From contig NZ_CP114029.1 in NCBI RefSeq assembly GCF_026898155.1, positions 2,584,001-2,648,000 of the forward strand: 64,000 bases of DNA, given 5' to 3'. The position numbers and the translations under genes are program-made. Each line of letters opens with the position of its first letter. Position 1 is the first letter of the stretch. This document shows positions 8,605-18,408 of the stretch, in pieces. Below the pieces are notes generated by a model. It made no database searches and was not told the DNA's origin. It saw nothing but the letters and a program-made list of their open reading frames with translations. Source of the DNA: Jiella pelagia. Its GTDB lineage: Bacteria > Pseudomonadota > Alphaproteobacteria > Rhizobiales > Rhizobiaceae.

Positions 8605-10785
8605 TCAGTGCTGGCGGGTTGGCCCCTTCGGACCCTTGCCGCCTCGGGCCTTGCCGGACCGCGATGCGCCCCGCGGCCGCGACGGCTTGCTCGGACGCTC
8701 GCTCGTCGTTTCGCTGGCCGCAGCCGACGCCACCGCACCCTTCTTGGGCTCGGCGGGAGACAACCCCGTCGGCTGCTCCATGACGGCCGTCTGGTTTGGA
8801 GAAGATGCGGCCGTGCCGTCGCTGTCGTTCGCAGCTTCCCGCTTGGCGTTCTCCTCGGTGGCAAGTTCCTGAGCCGCGTCTGAGGTGTCTTTTGCCGGGA
8901 GCAGGAACGGGTCTGCATCGCCCGCAGCATCCGCCCCATAGGCGTTGACCGGCTCGGACGAAGCGGCGTCGCCAGCTGGCTGCGCATCGCCGGCGGCGGT
9001 CTCGACCGTGTCGTCCTGCTCCGGCATTTCGACTGCTTCGGGTGATGCGGTTTCTGCGGAGACCGGATCGGGAGACGCCGCCATTTCGGACGGGGCCGTT
9101 TCGATCGGGGCTTCTACGGGCTCGTGGGATGTCCCCTCGGTGGCGTCCATCTGGTCGATCGCAGGCGCTTCTGAAGCGCGTTCCGGCTCCGGGCTGGGCG
9201 TTGCCTGCGTCGCCGCCTCACCCGCCGCGGCGAGATCAGCAGGCCGGCGCGAGGACGAGCCGTTGGCAGCGGTGTAGGGTGCCGAGAAGCCGGAATTGTT
9301 GCCACCGGCGAAGGATCCGAAGGAGAGGTTCGCAGCCTCGAAGGCGCCCGACATCAATGCCTGGGCCGGCAGGCTCATGGCCTCGATCGCCGCACCGAAG
9401 CTTCCCAATCCCGCGGCAGCGCCAAAGCCGCTCTCGCCGGCGCCGGAGATGTCGCGTCCGAGAACGCCGGCCTTGGCGATGCGCTCGGCATAGGCGCCCA
9501 TGCGGCGCGGGCCGGCGGCGGGCTCACTCGTCTTCGGCTGCGTCGCGCCGGTATGGGTGGTGCCGTGGGTCAAGGCAAAGTCGACGATGCGCGGGGCAAT
9601 CTCGGCGCGGAAGCGCGAGCCGTTGAAGACGCCGTAGTGACCGACCTTCGGCTGGACGTAGTGGACGCGCTTGTCGCCTGGAATGTTGACGCACAGATCC
9701 TGCGCCGCCTCCGTCTGGCCGACGCCGGAGATGTCGTCGTTCTCGCCCTCGACGGTGAGGAGCCCGGTGCGATGGATCGCCGTGAGGTCGACCCGCTGCC
9801 CGCGATGGGTGATCTCGCCCTTCGGGAGGGAATGCTTGACGAACACCTCGTTGACCGTCTGCAGGTAGAACTCGGCGGTCATGTCCATGACGGCATTGTA
9901 CTCGTCATAGAAGGTCCGGTGCTTTTCCGCCGAATCACCGTCGTCCTTGACGAGGTGCCAGTAGAAATCCTTGTGGGCGATGACGTGCCGGTCGAGGTTC
10001 ATCGACATGAAGCCGGTGAGTTGCAGGAAGCCCGGATAGACCTGCCGCATGAAGCCGGAATGCGGGAAGGGCACCTGCATGATGACGTTGTCGCGGAACC
10101 ATTCGATGCCGCGTTCCCTAGCGAGATCGTTGACCGCGGTGGGATTGATCCGGGTGTCGATCGGCCCGCCCATCAGCGTCATGGTGGCAGGCGCGCAGGG
10201 GTCGTCGTTCTGCTCCATGACAGCCGTCGCCATCAGCACCGGCACGGCCGGCTGGCAGACGCCGATGACGTGGGTGTCCGGCCCGAGGAAGCGGAGCATC
10301 TCGATGACGTAGTCGACATAGTCGTCGAGATCGAACCCGCCACTGGAGAGCGGAACGGTGCGGGCGTCCCGCCAGTCGGTGATGTAGACGTCGGCGTAGG
10401 GCAACAGCGCCTCGACAGTGCCCCGGAGCAGCGTCGCGTAGTGGCCCGACATCGGCGCGACGACGAGAATGCGGGGGTCCTTGCCGTGACCCTTCGGCAA
10501 GGCGCGCTCGAAATGCAAAAGGTCGCAGAACGGCTTGGACCAGACCGGCCTGTCGACGACGGGAACGCGAAAGCCGCGGATCGTCGTCTCGTCGAGGCCG
10601 AATTCCGGCTTGCCGTAGATCCGCGTCGTGCGCTCGAAAAGCTCTGCCATCGCCGCGAAGGAACGGCCGGCGGTGGTGTGCGAAAGCGGATTGAGCGGGT
10701 TCTGGTAGAACAGGCGCGTGGCGTCGGCGACGGCGCGAAACGGCGTCAGCGCGGCGTGATTCCACTCATATAGCTGGTATAACAT
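8605..10785 (-). CDS. phaZ: Intracellular polyhydroxybutyrate depolymerase with long C-terminal extension
   Basis: The first 420 residues are an intracellular PHB depolymerase: MLYQLYEWNHAALTPFR start, DWRDARTVPLSSGGFDLDDY, a lipase-box-like VIGVCQPAVP with nucleophilic Cys177, GENDDISGVGQT (Asp) and PKVGHYGVFNG (His). It mobilises stored PHB. The remaining roughly 305 residues are unusual: a Gly/Ala segment (about 430-520), a long acidic Ala/Glu/Pro-rich stretch, and a basic end (GKARGGKGPKGP). The family normally stops near 420-450. No frameshift is needed. The start at 10785 has AGAAGG upstream; an earlier in-frame ATG at 10854 is less likely. Confidence 0.88.
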   Translation of the reverse strand: MLYQLYEWNHAALTPFRAVADATRLFYQNPLNPLSHTTAGRSFAAMAELFERTTRIYGKPEFGLDETTIRGFRVPVVDRPVWSKPFCDLLHFERALPKGHGKDPRILVVAPMSGHYATLLRGTVEALLPYADVYITDWRDARTVPLSSGGFDLDDYVDYVIEMLRFLGPDTHVIGVCQPAVPVLMATAVMEQNDDPCAPATMTLMGGPIDTRINPTAVNDLARERGIEWFRDNVIMQVPFPHSGFMRQVYPGFLQLTGFMSMNLDRHVIAHKDFYWHLVKDDGDSAEKHRTFYDEYNAVMDMTAEFYLQTVNEVFVKHSLPKGEITHRGQRVDLTAIHRTGLLTVEGENDDISGVGQTEAAQDLCVNIPGDKRVHYVQPKVGHYGVFNGSRFRAEIAPRIVDFALTHGTTHTGATQPKTSEPAAGPRRMGAYAERIAKAGVLGRDISGAGESGFGAAAGLGSFGAAIEAMSLPAQALMSGAFEAANLSFGSFAGGNNSGFSAPYTAANGSSSRRPADLAAAGEAATQATPSPEPERASEAPAIDQMDATEGTSHEPVEAPIETAPSEMAASPDPVSAETASPEAVEMPEQDDTVETAAGDAQPAGDAASSEPVNAYGADAAGDADPFLLPAKDTSDAAQELATEENAKREAANDSDGTAASSPNQTAVMEQPTGLSPAEPKKGAVASAAASETTSERPSKPSRPRGASRSGKARGGKGPKGPTRQH

Positions 10786-11150
10786 CGCGGCTACCTTCTG
10801 TTTGAACCCATTATAGCAAGTATTGCTGCAGCGCACAAATTCTGGGGCATCCACCTTGCGCCGCGCAGTCGGGGGAAAACGTCTGGCACTGGCTGAGCTG
10901 GCCCCATCACTCAGCGCGCGGACTGTCTTCCGGCAGGTTAAGCGGCAAATGCTTTTGTGAAACCTTCATGAAAGACTTTTCCGACATAAGGTGACGTATC
11001 GCTGTGCATGTCGAGCGCCGAAACGACCATGATGTCACAATGGCGGAAGCTGCGTGCTCGTTCCGCCACAGGGGCGATCGGCCAATTCGACCGCTTCGTC
11101 GTCCGGCGGCCCCGGCGCAGGCGCGCCCGCCGTTCAGAGCCAGCGGATCA
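10786..11150. other. Intergenic region upstream of phaZ
   Basis: About 365 bases between phaZ and the GNAT gene, both on the minus strand. No convincing gene or RNA is visible. It should carry the phaZ promoter. Confidence 0.4.
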
Positions 11151-11747
11151 TCACGCTTCGCGCTTCCTCGGGGCTTCCCGGGGAGTTTCCGCCTGCTTGC
11201 GCTGACGCAGCCATGGCGGAGAATCGGCGTCAGAGACGGCGGCAAAGCCCGAGAGTCGATAGAAGGGCGCACCGACCGGAATATCGGCGTAGGTCGTCAA
11301 TCCCACAGCGCGGTGCTGGAACCAGCGGGCTCGCTCCAGGACGGCGGAAAGCAGCGACCGGCCGATGCCGCGGCGCTGGTGATCGGGATCGACCGATAGT
11401 TCGCTGATCCAGTAAAGCTCGCCAAGATCTCGGGCGGCGACGAAACCGATGGCCTCGCCGGAGTGCTTTTCCTCGGCGACGAAGACTTCGTGTTCGATCA
11501 GAAACGTGACGAATTCGAAGATCTCGGGCTTCGGCGCGTCCAGGAGCTCCGTCTTGCCGAGGGCGATCAGCGTCGCCTCGGCCCGGCGCTCGATCGAAAG
11601 CAGGCGCTGCGCCTCGCCCGGCTCCATCACGCGGATGCGGTAGGCTTTCGGCGCCATGCCCTTGAACGCCTTGCGGCCGGTCTTCGAGGTCGCGCCGATG
11701 CGCCGACCGGCAAGTGGGTTGCCGGCGGGTCCGGGATCAGCCGTCAT
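11151..11747 (-). CDS. GNAT-family N-acetyltransferase
   Basis: GNAT fold acyl-CoA transferase. Motif A is visible as LSVDPDHQRRGIGRSLLSAV (acetyl-CoA pyrophosphate loop Q-R-R-G-I-G), preceded by the beta strand GFVAARDLGELYWI and followed by VGLTTYADIPVGAPFYRLSGF. The substrate is unknown. The ATG at 11747 overlaps the DUF1330 gene by about 11 bases, implying translational coupling; a start at 11657 (MAPKAYRIRV) would give the minimal domain and is also possible. Confidence 0.75.
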   Translation of the reverse strand: MTADPGPAGNPLAGRRIGATSKTGRKAFKGMAPKAYRIRVMEPGEAQRLLSIERRAEATLIALGKTELLDAPKPEIFEFVTFLIEHEVFVAEEKHSGEAIGFVAARDLGELYWISELSVDPDHQRRGIGRSLLSAVLERARWFQHRAVGLTTYADIPVGAPFYRLSGFAAVSDADSPPWLRQRKQAETPREAPRKREA

Positions 11748-12030
11748 AACCCTCGACGATGATGATGTCGCCATCCGCGACCGTCTGGCGGATCGCCTTG
11801 GCCTTCTGGTAGTCCTCGCTGTCGTAGCAGGCTTTCGCCGTCTCGACGCTGTCGAACTCGATGATGACGTTGCGCGCACGGGCGCTTCCTTCGAGGGCGC
11901 TTACCGCGCCGCCGCGGGCGATGAACTTCGCACCATGCGCCTCGAAGGCCGGCTTTGCCGCCGCGACATAGGCCTTGTAGCCTTCGGGGTCACGCACGTC
12001 GATCGAGGCGATCCAGTATCCCTTTGCCAT
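11737..12030 (-). CDS. DUF1330 domain protein
   Basis: 97 residues, [20 protein letters not shown] onward, with the DUF1330 (ABM-like dimeric barrel) pattern: [36 protein letters not shown] and [11 protein letters not shown] cytoplasmic protein of unknown function. It lies about 30 bases after pyrF and overlaps the GNAT gene, so pyrF-DUF1330-GNAT is probably one operon. Confidence 0.85.
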   Translation of the reverse strand: MAKGYWIASIDVRDPEGYKAYVAAAKPAFEAHGAKFIARGGAVSALEGSARARNVIIEFDSVETAKACYDSEDYQKAKAIRQTVADGDIIIVEGYDG

Positions 12031-12063
12031 CGGCTTTCCTCCCGATTGAATTCTCTTGTCGAT

Positions 12064-12781
12064 TCAGTTCGTGCCGGCGCTCGTGCTCGCCCCGTCCATT
12101 TCGGCGAGGATTGCGGTCGCGGCGGCCTTGGGGTCTTCCGCGGCGACGATCGGCCGGGCGACGACGAGATGCGAGGCGCCGGCACTGAGGGCCTCGGCAG
12201 GCGTCGCGACGCGCTTCTGGTCGCCATGGGCGCTTCCCGCCGGCCGGATGCCGGGAGTGACGATCGCCATGTCCGGGCCGACGATCCTGCGGATTTCCGC
12301 CGCCTCGGCTGCCGAGGCGACGACGCCGCCCATGCCGACGTCGCGGGCCTGGGAGACGCGCAGGGCGACGAGTTCGGGGATCGTCAGCCGGTACCCGGTG
12401 GCGCCCAGATCGGCCTCGTCGAGCGAGGTCAGGACGGTGACCCCGAGAAGGGTGAGGTCGCTGCCCTTCGCGGCAGCCGTCGCCGCGCGCATGGCGTGGG
12501 GATAGGCGTGAATCGTCAGCATCGAGGCGCCGAGTTCGAGCGCGCTTCCGACGCCCTTTTCGACGGTGTTGGTAATGTCGAGGAGCTTCAGGTCGAGAAA
12601 GACGCGCTTGCCGGCCCGCGCGAGGCTCGCCGACCAGTGGCAGGCCGCCGGAGAGCGCCAGCTGGTAGCCGATCTTGTACCAGAGAACCGTTTCGCCGAG
12701 GGTTTCGACGATCCGCTCTGCCTCGCTCCGGCCGGTCACATCCAGCCCGACGATCAGCCTGTCCCTGGCACTGTCATTCAT
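12064..12781 (-). CDS. pyrF: Orotidine 5'-phosphate decarboxylase (frame restored at GAGCCTC)
   Basis: Converts OMP to UMP, the last step of de novo pyrimidine synthesis. Landmarks: LIVGLDV at the N-terminus, [13 protein letters not shown], catalytic block [13 protein letters not shown], and [12 protein letters not shown]. The frame is broken at 12622-12628, where the minus strand reads GAGCCTC; as GAGCTC it gives [20 protein letters not shown] and a complete 238-residue enzyme. The catalytic Lys-Asp block lies just after the break, so the unrepaired form would be dead although the gene is normally required for prototrophy. Confidence 0.9.
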
Positions 12782-12831
12782 CACCGCAGCCTCCTTGAAG
12801 GCCCCGAACTGGACCCCCGAAGCTCTTTTCA

Positions 12832-14098
12832 TCATTCGGGCGGAATGTCGACCGTGACGGTGGTGCCGGTGGTGTGGGAATTGACGTCCATCTCGGCGTC
12901 GAGACCCCGGACGAGGGAGACGGTGATCCGCCCGCCGAGGCCGCCTTCGCCTTCGCGCGCCTTCTGCCGCCGTCCGGCCTGATTGCCGGTCTCGACGATC
13001 TCGCTGCCGCCGGAGGCATCCTTCTCATCTGCCGAAGATCGCGACATGCCCATGGAATCGGCCAGTTGGCGAGCCTCGTTGACGGAGTCCGCAGCTTCGC
13101 TCTCCTGGCGCGCCGCCTCGGTCACTGCCGATATCTCCCGCTGCTTCAGCGGCTCGGGCCGCCGGCTTTCATAGGGCCAGCTGCTGTCCTTCGGCAGGCC
13201 GACGCCGTCGTCGGTGACGGTGAGGCGAATGACTCCGGAAGAGAGCATCTTCAGACGCGCTTCGACGAGGCCTTCGTCGCGCCCCTGGAACGCATGCTTG
13301 AGAGCGTTTGTCAGGAGTTCCGAGAACAGCAGGCCGATCCGTGCCGCCCGGTCCACCTTCACCTCGACGGCATCGCAATCGACGTTGATGCGCACCGACC
13401 GACGGCCGTCGAGATGGCCGATTGTCGACGCGACGCGGCTGATATAGGCGCCGAGCGGCACCCGTTCGGAGCGTGTCGAGCCGACGCCGGCCTCGGTCAT
13501 CTCCTGATAGAGCAGTTGCAGGCTCTCGATCCGCCGGGCCAGCGCCGTGAAGCTGTCGTGGCTGGTCTTCACCCGGGCCTGCATGCGGATCATCCCGACG
13601 ATCATCGACAGGTGATTCTTGACCCGATGCTGGATCTCGCCCAGCACGGCATCGACGGGGGCATTTTCGCCCTGCGTCTTGGTTTCAAGCGAGATCGACG
13701 CCTTCGCTCATGTCCCGTTGAACGCCGAGGAAGCACTGCAGCCTGGAGTTCTCGTCATAGAGCGGAGTGATCATCAGCCGATTGACGAATTTCGTTCCAT
13801 CGGCGCGATAGTTGAGGATGTCGAGCGAGATGTCGCGCTCGGCCTTCAGCGCCTCGCCGATCTGGCGGGAATGCTCCGGATCGGTCTCGTCGCCCTGCAG
13901 GAAACGGCAGTTTCGCCCGATCGTCGCGGCCGCCGAATAGCCGGTGATGCGGCCGAACGCGTTGTTGGCGTAGATGATCGGATTACCGTCGAGATGCGGA
14001 TTCGTCAGGACCAGCGCCAGCGGCAGCTTGGCAAGCGCCGCCGTGGTGATGTTCGTGGGAATGCCGTAGCTCTCAGAGCTCTCTTCACGCTGATCCAT
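12832..14098 (-). CDS. LOV-domain HWE/HisKA_2 histidine kinase, split by a one-base shift
   Basis: The N-terminal part (14098-13685) is a blue-light-sensing LOV domain with photoactive cysteine motif GRNCRFLQG, preceded by [11 protein letters not shown]. The C-terminal part (from about 13647) is a kinase with [20 protein letters not shown] (phospho-His), N-box [11 protein letters not shown] and G1 DDGVGLP. A stop at 13685 separates them. Removing one base in the CC at 13701-13702 joins RDMSE to [12 protein letters not shown] and gives about 421 residues, so I treat it as one gene. This site is not GAGCCTC, so a real mutation remains possible. About 70 charged residues are inserted between G1 and the G2-like GGRITVSLV. 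Confidence 0.7.
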
Positions 14099-14398
14099 GT
14101 GACGCCAACCTCGCCGCAACTCCGATCCCAAGTCCGATTGTCTCTCGCCTGCCCGTATCCGGACCGGCAATTCGCCATTTCCGGCGACGGACCGAATTCT
14201 GCCAACGCTGGCAGAATGCGGCGACGGACAGAGAAGTTGGATCAGGCGTGAAGATTTCAAGAACCTGAGGGACAAAAGCCTCATAACTCAATGAGTTCGC
14301 CTGAATTTCAGAGCGATTGCAAGTCTTGCTATTCAACGTCGGCTATCGAACCATTGTCGCGCCGTTTCATCGTCAGTAGTGCAACCCGTTGTATCGGC
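14099..14398. other. Intergenic region between polA and the LOV kinase gene
   Basis: About 300 bases without a convincing gene. It is expected to hold the promoter of the LOV kinase, which reads leftwards, and the 3' end signals of polA. Confidence 0.4.
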
Positions 14399-17343
14399 TC
14401 AGTGCGCCGCTTCCCAGTTTTCGGCGGCCTTGGCGTCGACGACGAGGGGAACGGACAAATTGACGCGGGGGAGCGGCGCGTCCGCCATGACCTTGGCAAC
14501 GAGCGGCAGCGTCGCCTCGACCTCGTCGTCCGGGACCTCGAAGATCAGCTCGTCATGCACCTGCAGCAGCATCTTTGCGGCAAGCCCGGCCTCGGCAAGT
14601 GCGCCCTCCATCCGGATCATCGCGCGGCGGATGACGTCCGCCGCCGTGCCCTGGATCGGCGCGTTGATCGCGGCGCGCTCGTTGAAGGCCCGCATCGAGG
14701 CGTTCGAGGACTTGATGTCCGGGTAGTGCGCCCGTCGGCCGAACAGCGTCTCGACATAGCCGTGCTGCTTCACGAAGGCCTTGGTGGCGTCCATGTAGTC
14801 GCGAATGCCCGGAAAGCGCTCGAAATAGCGGCGGATGTAGAGCCCCGCCTCCTCGCGCGGGATGGCCAGCTGATTGGCGAGGCCGAAGGCCGAGATGCCA
14901 TAGATGATGCCGAAATTGATCGCCTTCGCCCGCCGCCGGACGTCCGACGGCATGCCCTCGACCGGGACGCCGAACATTTCCGAGGCGGTCATGGCGTGAA
15001 TGTCGAGACCTTCGACGAAGGCCTGCTTCAATTGCGGGATGTCGGCGATGTGGGCGAGAATGCGCAGTTCGATCTGGCTGTAGTCGGCGGAGATCAGCTT
15101 CTTGCCTTCCGGCGCGACGAAGGCGGTGCGGATCGCCCGGCCTTCCTCCGTGCGTACGGGAATGTTCTGGAGGTTCGGCTCGGAGGAGGAGAGCCGGCCG
15201 GTGGTGGTCGAGGCCATGGAATAGGAGGTGTGGATCCGCCCGCGTTCGTCCATGTGGTTCGGCAAAGTGTCGGTATAGGTGCCCTTCAGCTTGGTCAGCT
15301 GGCGCCATTCGACGATCTTGGCGGGAAGCGGATGCCCCTCCACGGCCAGTTCCTCCAGCACCTTCACGTCGGTCGACCACTGGCCGCCCTTCGTCTTCTT
15401 GCCGCCGGGCAGGCCGAGCTTGCCGAACAGGATCTCGCCGAGCTGCTTGGGCGAGCCGGGATTGAATTCCTCGCCTGCAAGTTCGGCGATCTCGGCCTCC
15501 AGGCCGCCCTGCTTCTGGGCGAAGCGCCCCGACAGCCGCGACAGGATCTGCCGGTCGACCATGATGCCGCGCTCTTCCATCCGGGCGAGCACCGGCACCA
15601 GCGGCTTTTCCAGCCGCTCATAGACAGAGGCAAGACCCTCCGCCGCCAGGCGCGGCTTGAGGACGCGCCAGAGCCGCAAGGTGACGTCGGCGTCTTCGGC
15701 GGCATAGTGGGTCACCCGTTCGATCTCGCAGGCAGCGATCGGCCGGGCATTGCGGCCCGAGCCGCAGAGTTCCTTGAAGGAGATCGGCTTGTGGCCGAGG
15801 AAGCGCTCGGAAAGCTCGTCCATGCCGTGGCCGGAGAGCGAGGCCGAGGCGTCGAGCGCATAGGAGATCAGCATGGTGTCGTCGAAGGGGGCGACGGCGA
15901 TGCCGTGCCGCAGCATGACGAGAAAGTCGTATTTGGTGTTTTGGCCGACCTTGAGGATCGCCGGATCCTCCAGCACCGGCTTGAGGACGGCCAGCGCGGC
16001 ATCCAGCGGGATCTGCGGGCCGATTTCCTCTTCCAGCGACTTGTCCGAGAGGAGGTCCGCCTCGCCGTTCGGCGAGACGTGGCCGAGCGGCACATAGGCG
16101 GCGCGGCCGGGCGCCGTGGCAAAGGAGACGCCGACGAGGTTGCCGTTCATGGCCGAGAGCGCATCGGTCTCGGTGTCGAAGGCGAGGATGCCGGTTTCGG
16201 ACGCCTCAGTGAGGAATGCCCGGAGCGAGGCCTCGTCGCGGATCGTCAGATAGGCCGAGTGGTCGAATGTCGCACTCGCGGCCTCGCCCTTGCGCGATTC
16301 GACCAGCATCGCCGGGACGAGGGCAAGGCGCGGGGCGCCATCCTCGCCGGTGCCGATCGCTGCCGGCCGGCTCGCCGCGGCGGGATCGAGATCCGGCCCG
16401 CGCGCCGGGACGTCGACGTCGATCTTTGCCGTCTCGACGTCGCTTGCCGAGACCGCGAGGGTCGCGGCGACGCGGCGGGTGAGGGTGGTGAATTCCATCG
16501 CCTTGAGGAAGGCGATCAGCTTCTCGCCGTCCGGCTCGTGCAGAAAGAGCCTCGTCGAGCGGCGTATCGAGCGGCATGTCGCAGTCGAGGGTGACGAGGC
16601 GCTTCGACAGCCGCGCCTGTTCGGCGAAGGCGATCAGATTCTCCCGGCGCTTGGCCTGCTTGATCTCCTCGGCGCGCTCGAGCAGCGTTTCGAGATCGCC
16701 ATAGTCGTCGAGCAGCTGCGCCGCCGTCTTCGGCCCGATCCCCGGAACGCCCGGAACATTGTCGGAGGTATCGCCGACCAGCGCCTGCAGGTCGATCATC
16801 TTTTCCGGATAGACGCCGAACTTTTCCTTCACCTCTTCCGGACCGAGGCGCTTGTCCTTCATCTGGTCGTAGAGGATGACGCCCGGGCCGACGAGCTGCA
16901 TCAGGTCCTTGTCGGAGGAAACGATGGTGACGTCGCCGCCGGCGGCGATCGCCTGCTTCGTATAGGTGGCGATCAGGTCGTCCGCCTCGTAGCCCTGCTT
17001 CTCGATGCAGGGCAGGTCGAAGGCACGCACCGCCTCGCGGATGACGGCAAATTGCGGCACGAGGTCTTCGGGCGGCGCCGTCCGGTTGGCCTTGTACTGG
17101 TCGTAGAGCCTCGTTGCGGAACGTCGTCGAGGAATGGTCGAAGATCACCGCGAAATGGGTCGGCGCGACGCCGACCGAGGTGTCGCGCGATTCTTCCACG
17201 AGCTTCCACAGCATGTTGCAGAAGCCCGACACTGCGCCGACCGGCAGCCCGTCGGACTTGCGGGTCAGTGGCGGCAGCGCGTGATAGGCCCGGAAGATGT
17301 AGGCCGAGCCGTCGACGAGGAAGAGATGATCGCCCTTTTTCAT
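14399..17343 (-). CDS. polA: DNA polymerase I (frame restored at two GAGCCTC sites)
   Basis: Replication and repair polymerase with three domains. 5'-3' exonuclease: LFLVDGSAYIFRAYHALPP, GYEADDLIATY, SSDKDLMQLV, GVPGIGPKTA. 3'-5' exonuclease: LAFDTETDALS with the D-x-E pair intact. Polymerase: motif A ISADYSQIELR, motif B RRRAKAINFGIIYGIS, motif C LLQVHDELIFEV. The frame breaks at 17106-17112 and 16547-16553, both GAGCCTC. Reading GAGCTC gives RNELYDQYKANR and PLDELFLHEPDGEK and a 980-residue protein, normal for alphaproteobacteria. Monocistronic. Confidence 0.93.
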
Positions 17344-17764
17344 GGACCGGTTGGTATCGCGCGCGTGTCGGCCTGTCCATCGCCGGAAGCGGCGACGCCG
17401 CGTCTCCCTCGGGGGGGGGGCGCCGCTTCCGGCGATGGCTGGATAGAAACAGCCGGCGCAATGGGAACGAAACGTTGCCGAAAAGTCACGCTGGTCGATT
17501 TATGGGCGCGGACAGCGTTTCGGGGCGTTGCATTGCAGCGCGATCCATGGTCATTTCGGGCAAATCACCCAAATCACGTCGATGTGAGAGGGTGAACCTT
17601 GCCCGTAGCTTGATTTCCGCGCTCCGCGGTCGCATTATCATAAGCGACGGCGCGACAGACAGCGTCGTATTCGGCCAAGGCACGTCCCCCGCTTAAGAGC
17701 CGAAATTAGAGACGCCTGGATCCTCTTCCCCCCCCTCTCCAGGACCGGCGTCGAGAGAGTGCAA
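17344..17764. other. Intergenic region upstream of polA with a 10-G run
   Basis: No protein gene is visible. A G10 tract lies at about 17411-17420. The part from about 17640 leads into a strong plus-strand terminator with no recognisable upstream protein gene, which raises the possibility of a small RNA. Confidence 0.4.
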
Positions 17765-17820
17765 GAGAGTCGTCACGGCGTATCCCCCTCCAGGCCGTGG
17801 CGGCTCTCTTTGTTTTTGGG
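17640..17820 (+). ncRNA. Candidate small RNA ending at a strong terminator
   Basis: Two consecutive hairpins can form: one around the TGG/CCA-bounded C-rich loop at about 17709-17750, and the terminator stem 17765-17779/17794-17808. No open reading frame of note precedes the terminator on this strand, and polA runs the other way. The 5' end is a guess; I recognise no known RNA family. Confidence 0.3.
17765..17817 (+). terminator. Rho-independent terminator without an obvious upstream gene
   Basis: A 15-bp stem with two G-T pairs (17765-17779 with 17794-17808) is followed by TTTGTTTTT on the plus strand. Confidence 0.75.
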
Positions 17821-18237
17821 GCCTGCCTTTCTGTAGCCTGCCGTTCCTGCTTGTCCGGCTCACGGTTCATTGGCGATGAAGCTTGGCCTCAGCCATGCGC
17901 CCGCGGGCACTTCAGACTGCATGGTTCTCATTCAAGGCTCGCCCTCTGACCTACTGCGCGAGCCATGCCGTGAGAGGCTTGCCAGAGTTTCACCGGCTAG
18001 CCCTTCGTTCATCTGCTCGCGGCGGTCTTGCGCCTCGAACATTTCATGGTGCGCTGCCGACGCTGGCGGTTGACCTGGTGCGCCGGGAAATCTGCAGCGC
18101 ACGCAATCCCGGGGTCTCGCCGAGGATCTCATCGGTGTGTCCGCCGGGAGCCGGGGAGGGCCACCTGGGAATTTCGCAGACCGTCTCCGAAAACCGCGTT
18201 GACACCGCGCGGGCCAGCTTCTAATGGTCCGCCCCGT
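17821..18237. other. Intergenic region before tRNA-Leu
   Basis: About 415 bases in which I see no supported gene. It should hold the tRNA-Leu promoter near its right end. Confidence 0.4.
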
Positions 18238-18322
18238 GCCCAGGTGGCGGAATTGGTAGACGCGCACGGTTCAGGTCCGTGTGCCGCGAGGCGTGAAGGT
18301 TCGAGTCCTTTCCTGGGCACCA
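18238..18322 (+). tRNA. tRNA-Leu (anticodon CAG)
   Basis: Class II tRNA with 7-bp acceptor stem GCCCAGG/CCTGGGC and encoded CCA. The anticodon loop TTCAGGT has CAG at 18272-18274, there is a long variable arm, and the T arm carries GGTTCGAGTCC. Leucine tRNA genes are frequent integration sites; an integrase gene starts 87 bases downstream. Confidence 0.95.
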
Positions 18323-18408
18323 TTCCCTCAAGTTATCTTGAGATGCCAAAGCGATAGGAGATTGCAGGCGGTTACGTTCGGCAGGCTGTGCTACAAAGGT
18401 GGCGCACA

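Noticed and set aside
14399..17343. polA, pyrF, rimM and ffh as pseudogenes because of frameshifts
   Set aside because: All are needed or nearly needed for growth, their breaks lie at GAGCCTC or in a G run, and one-base correction restores every conserved motif.
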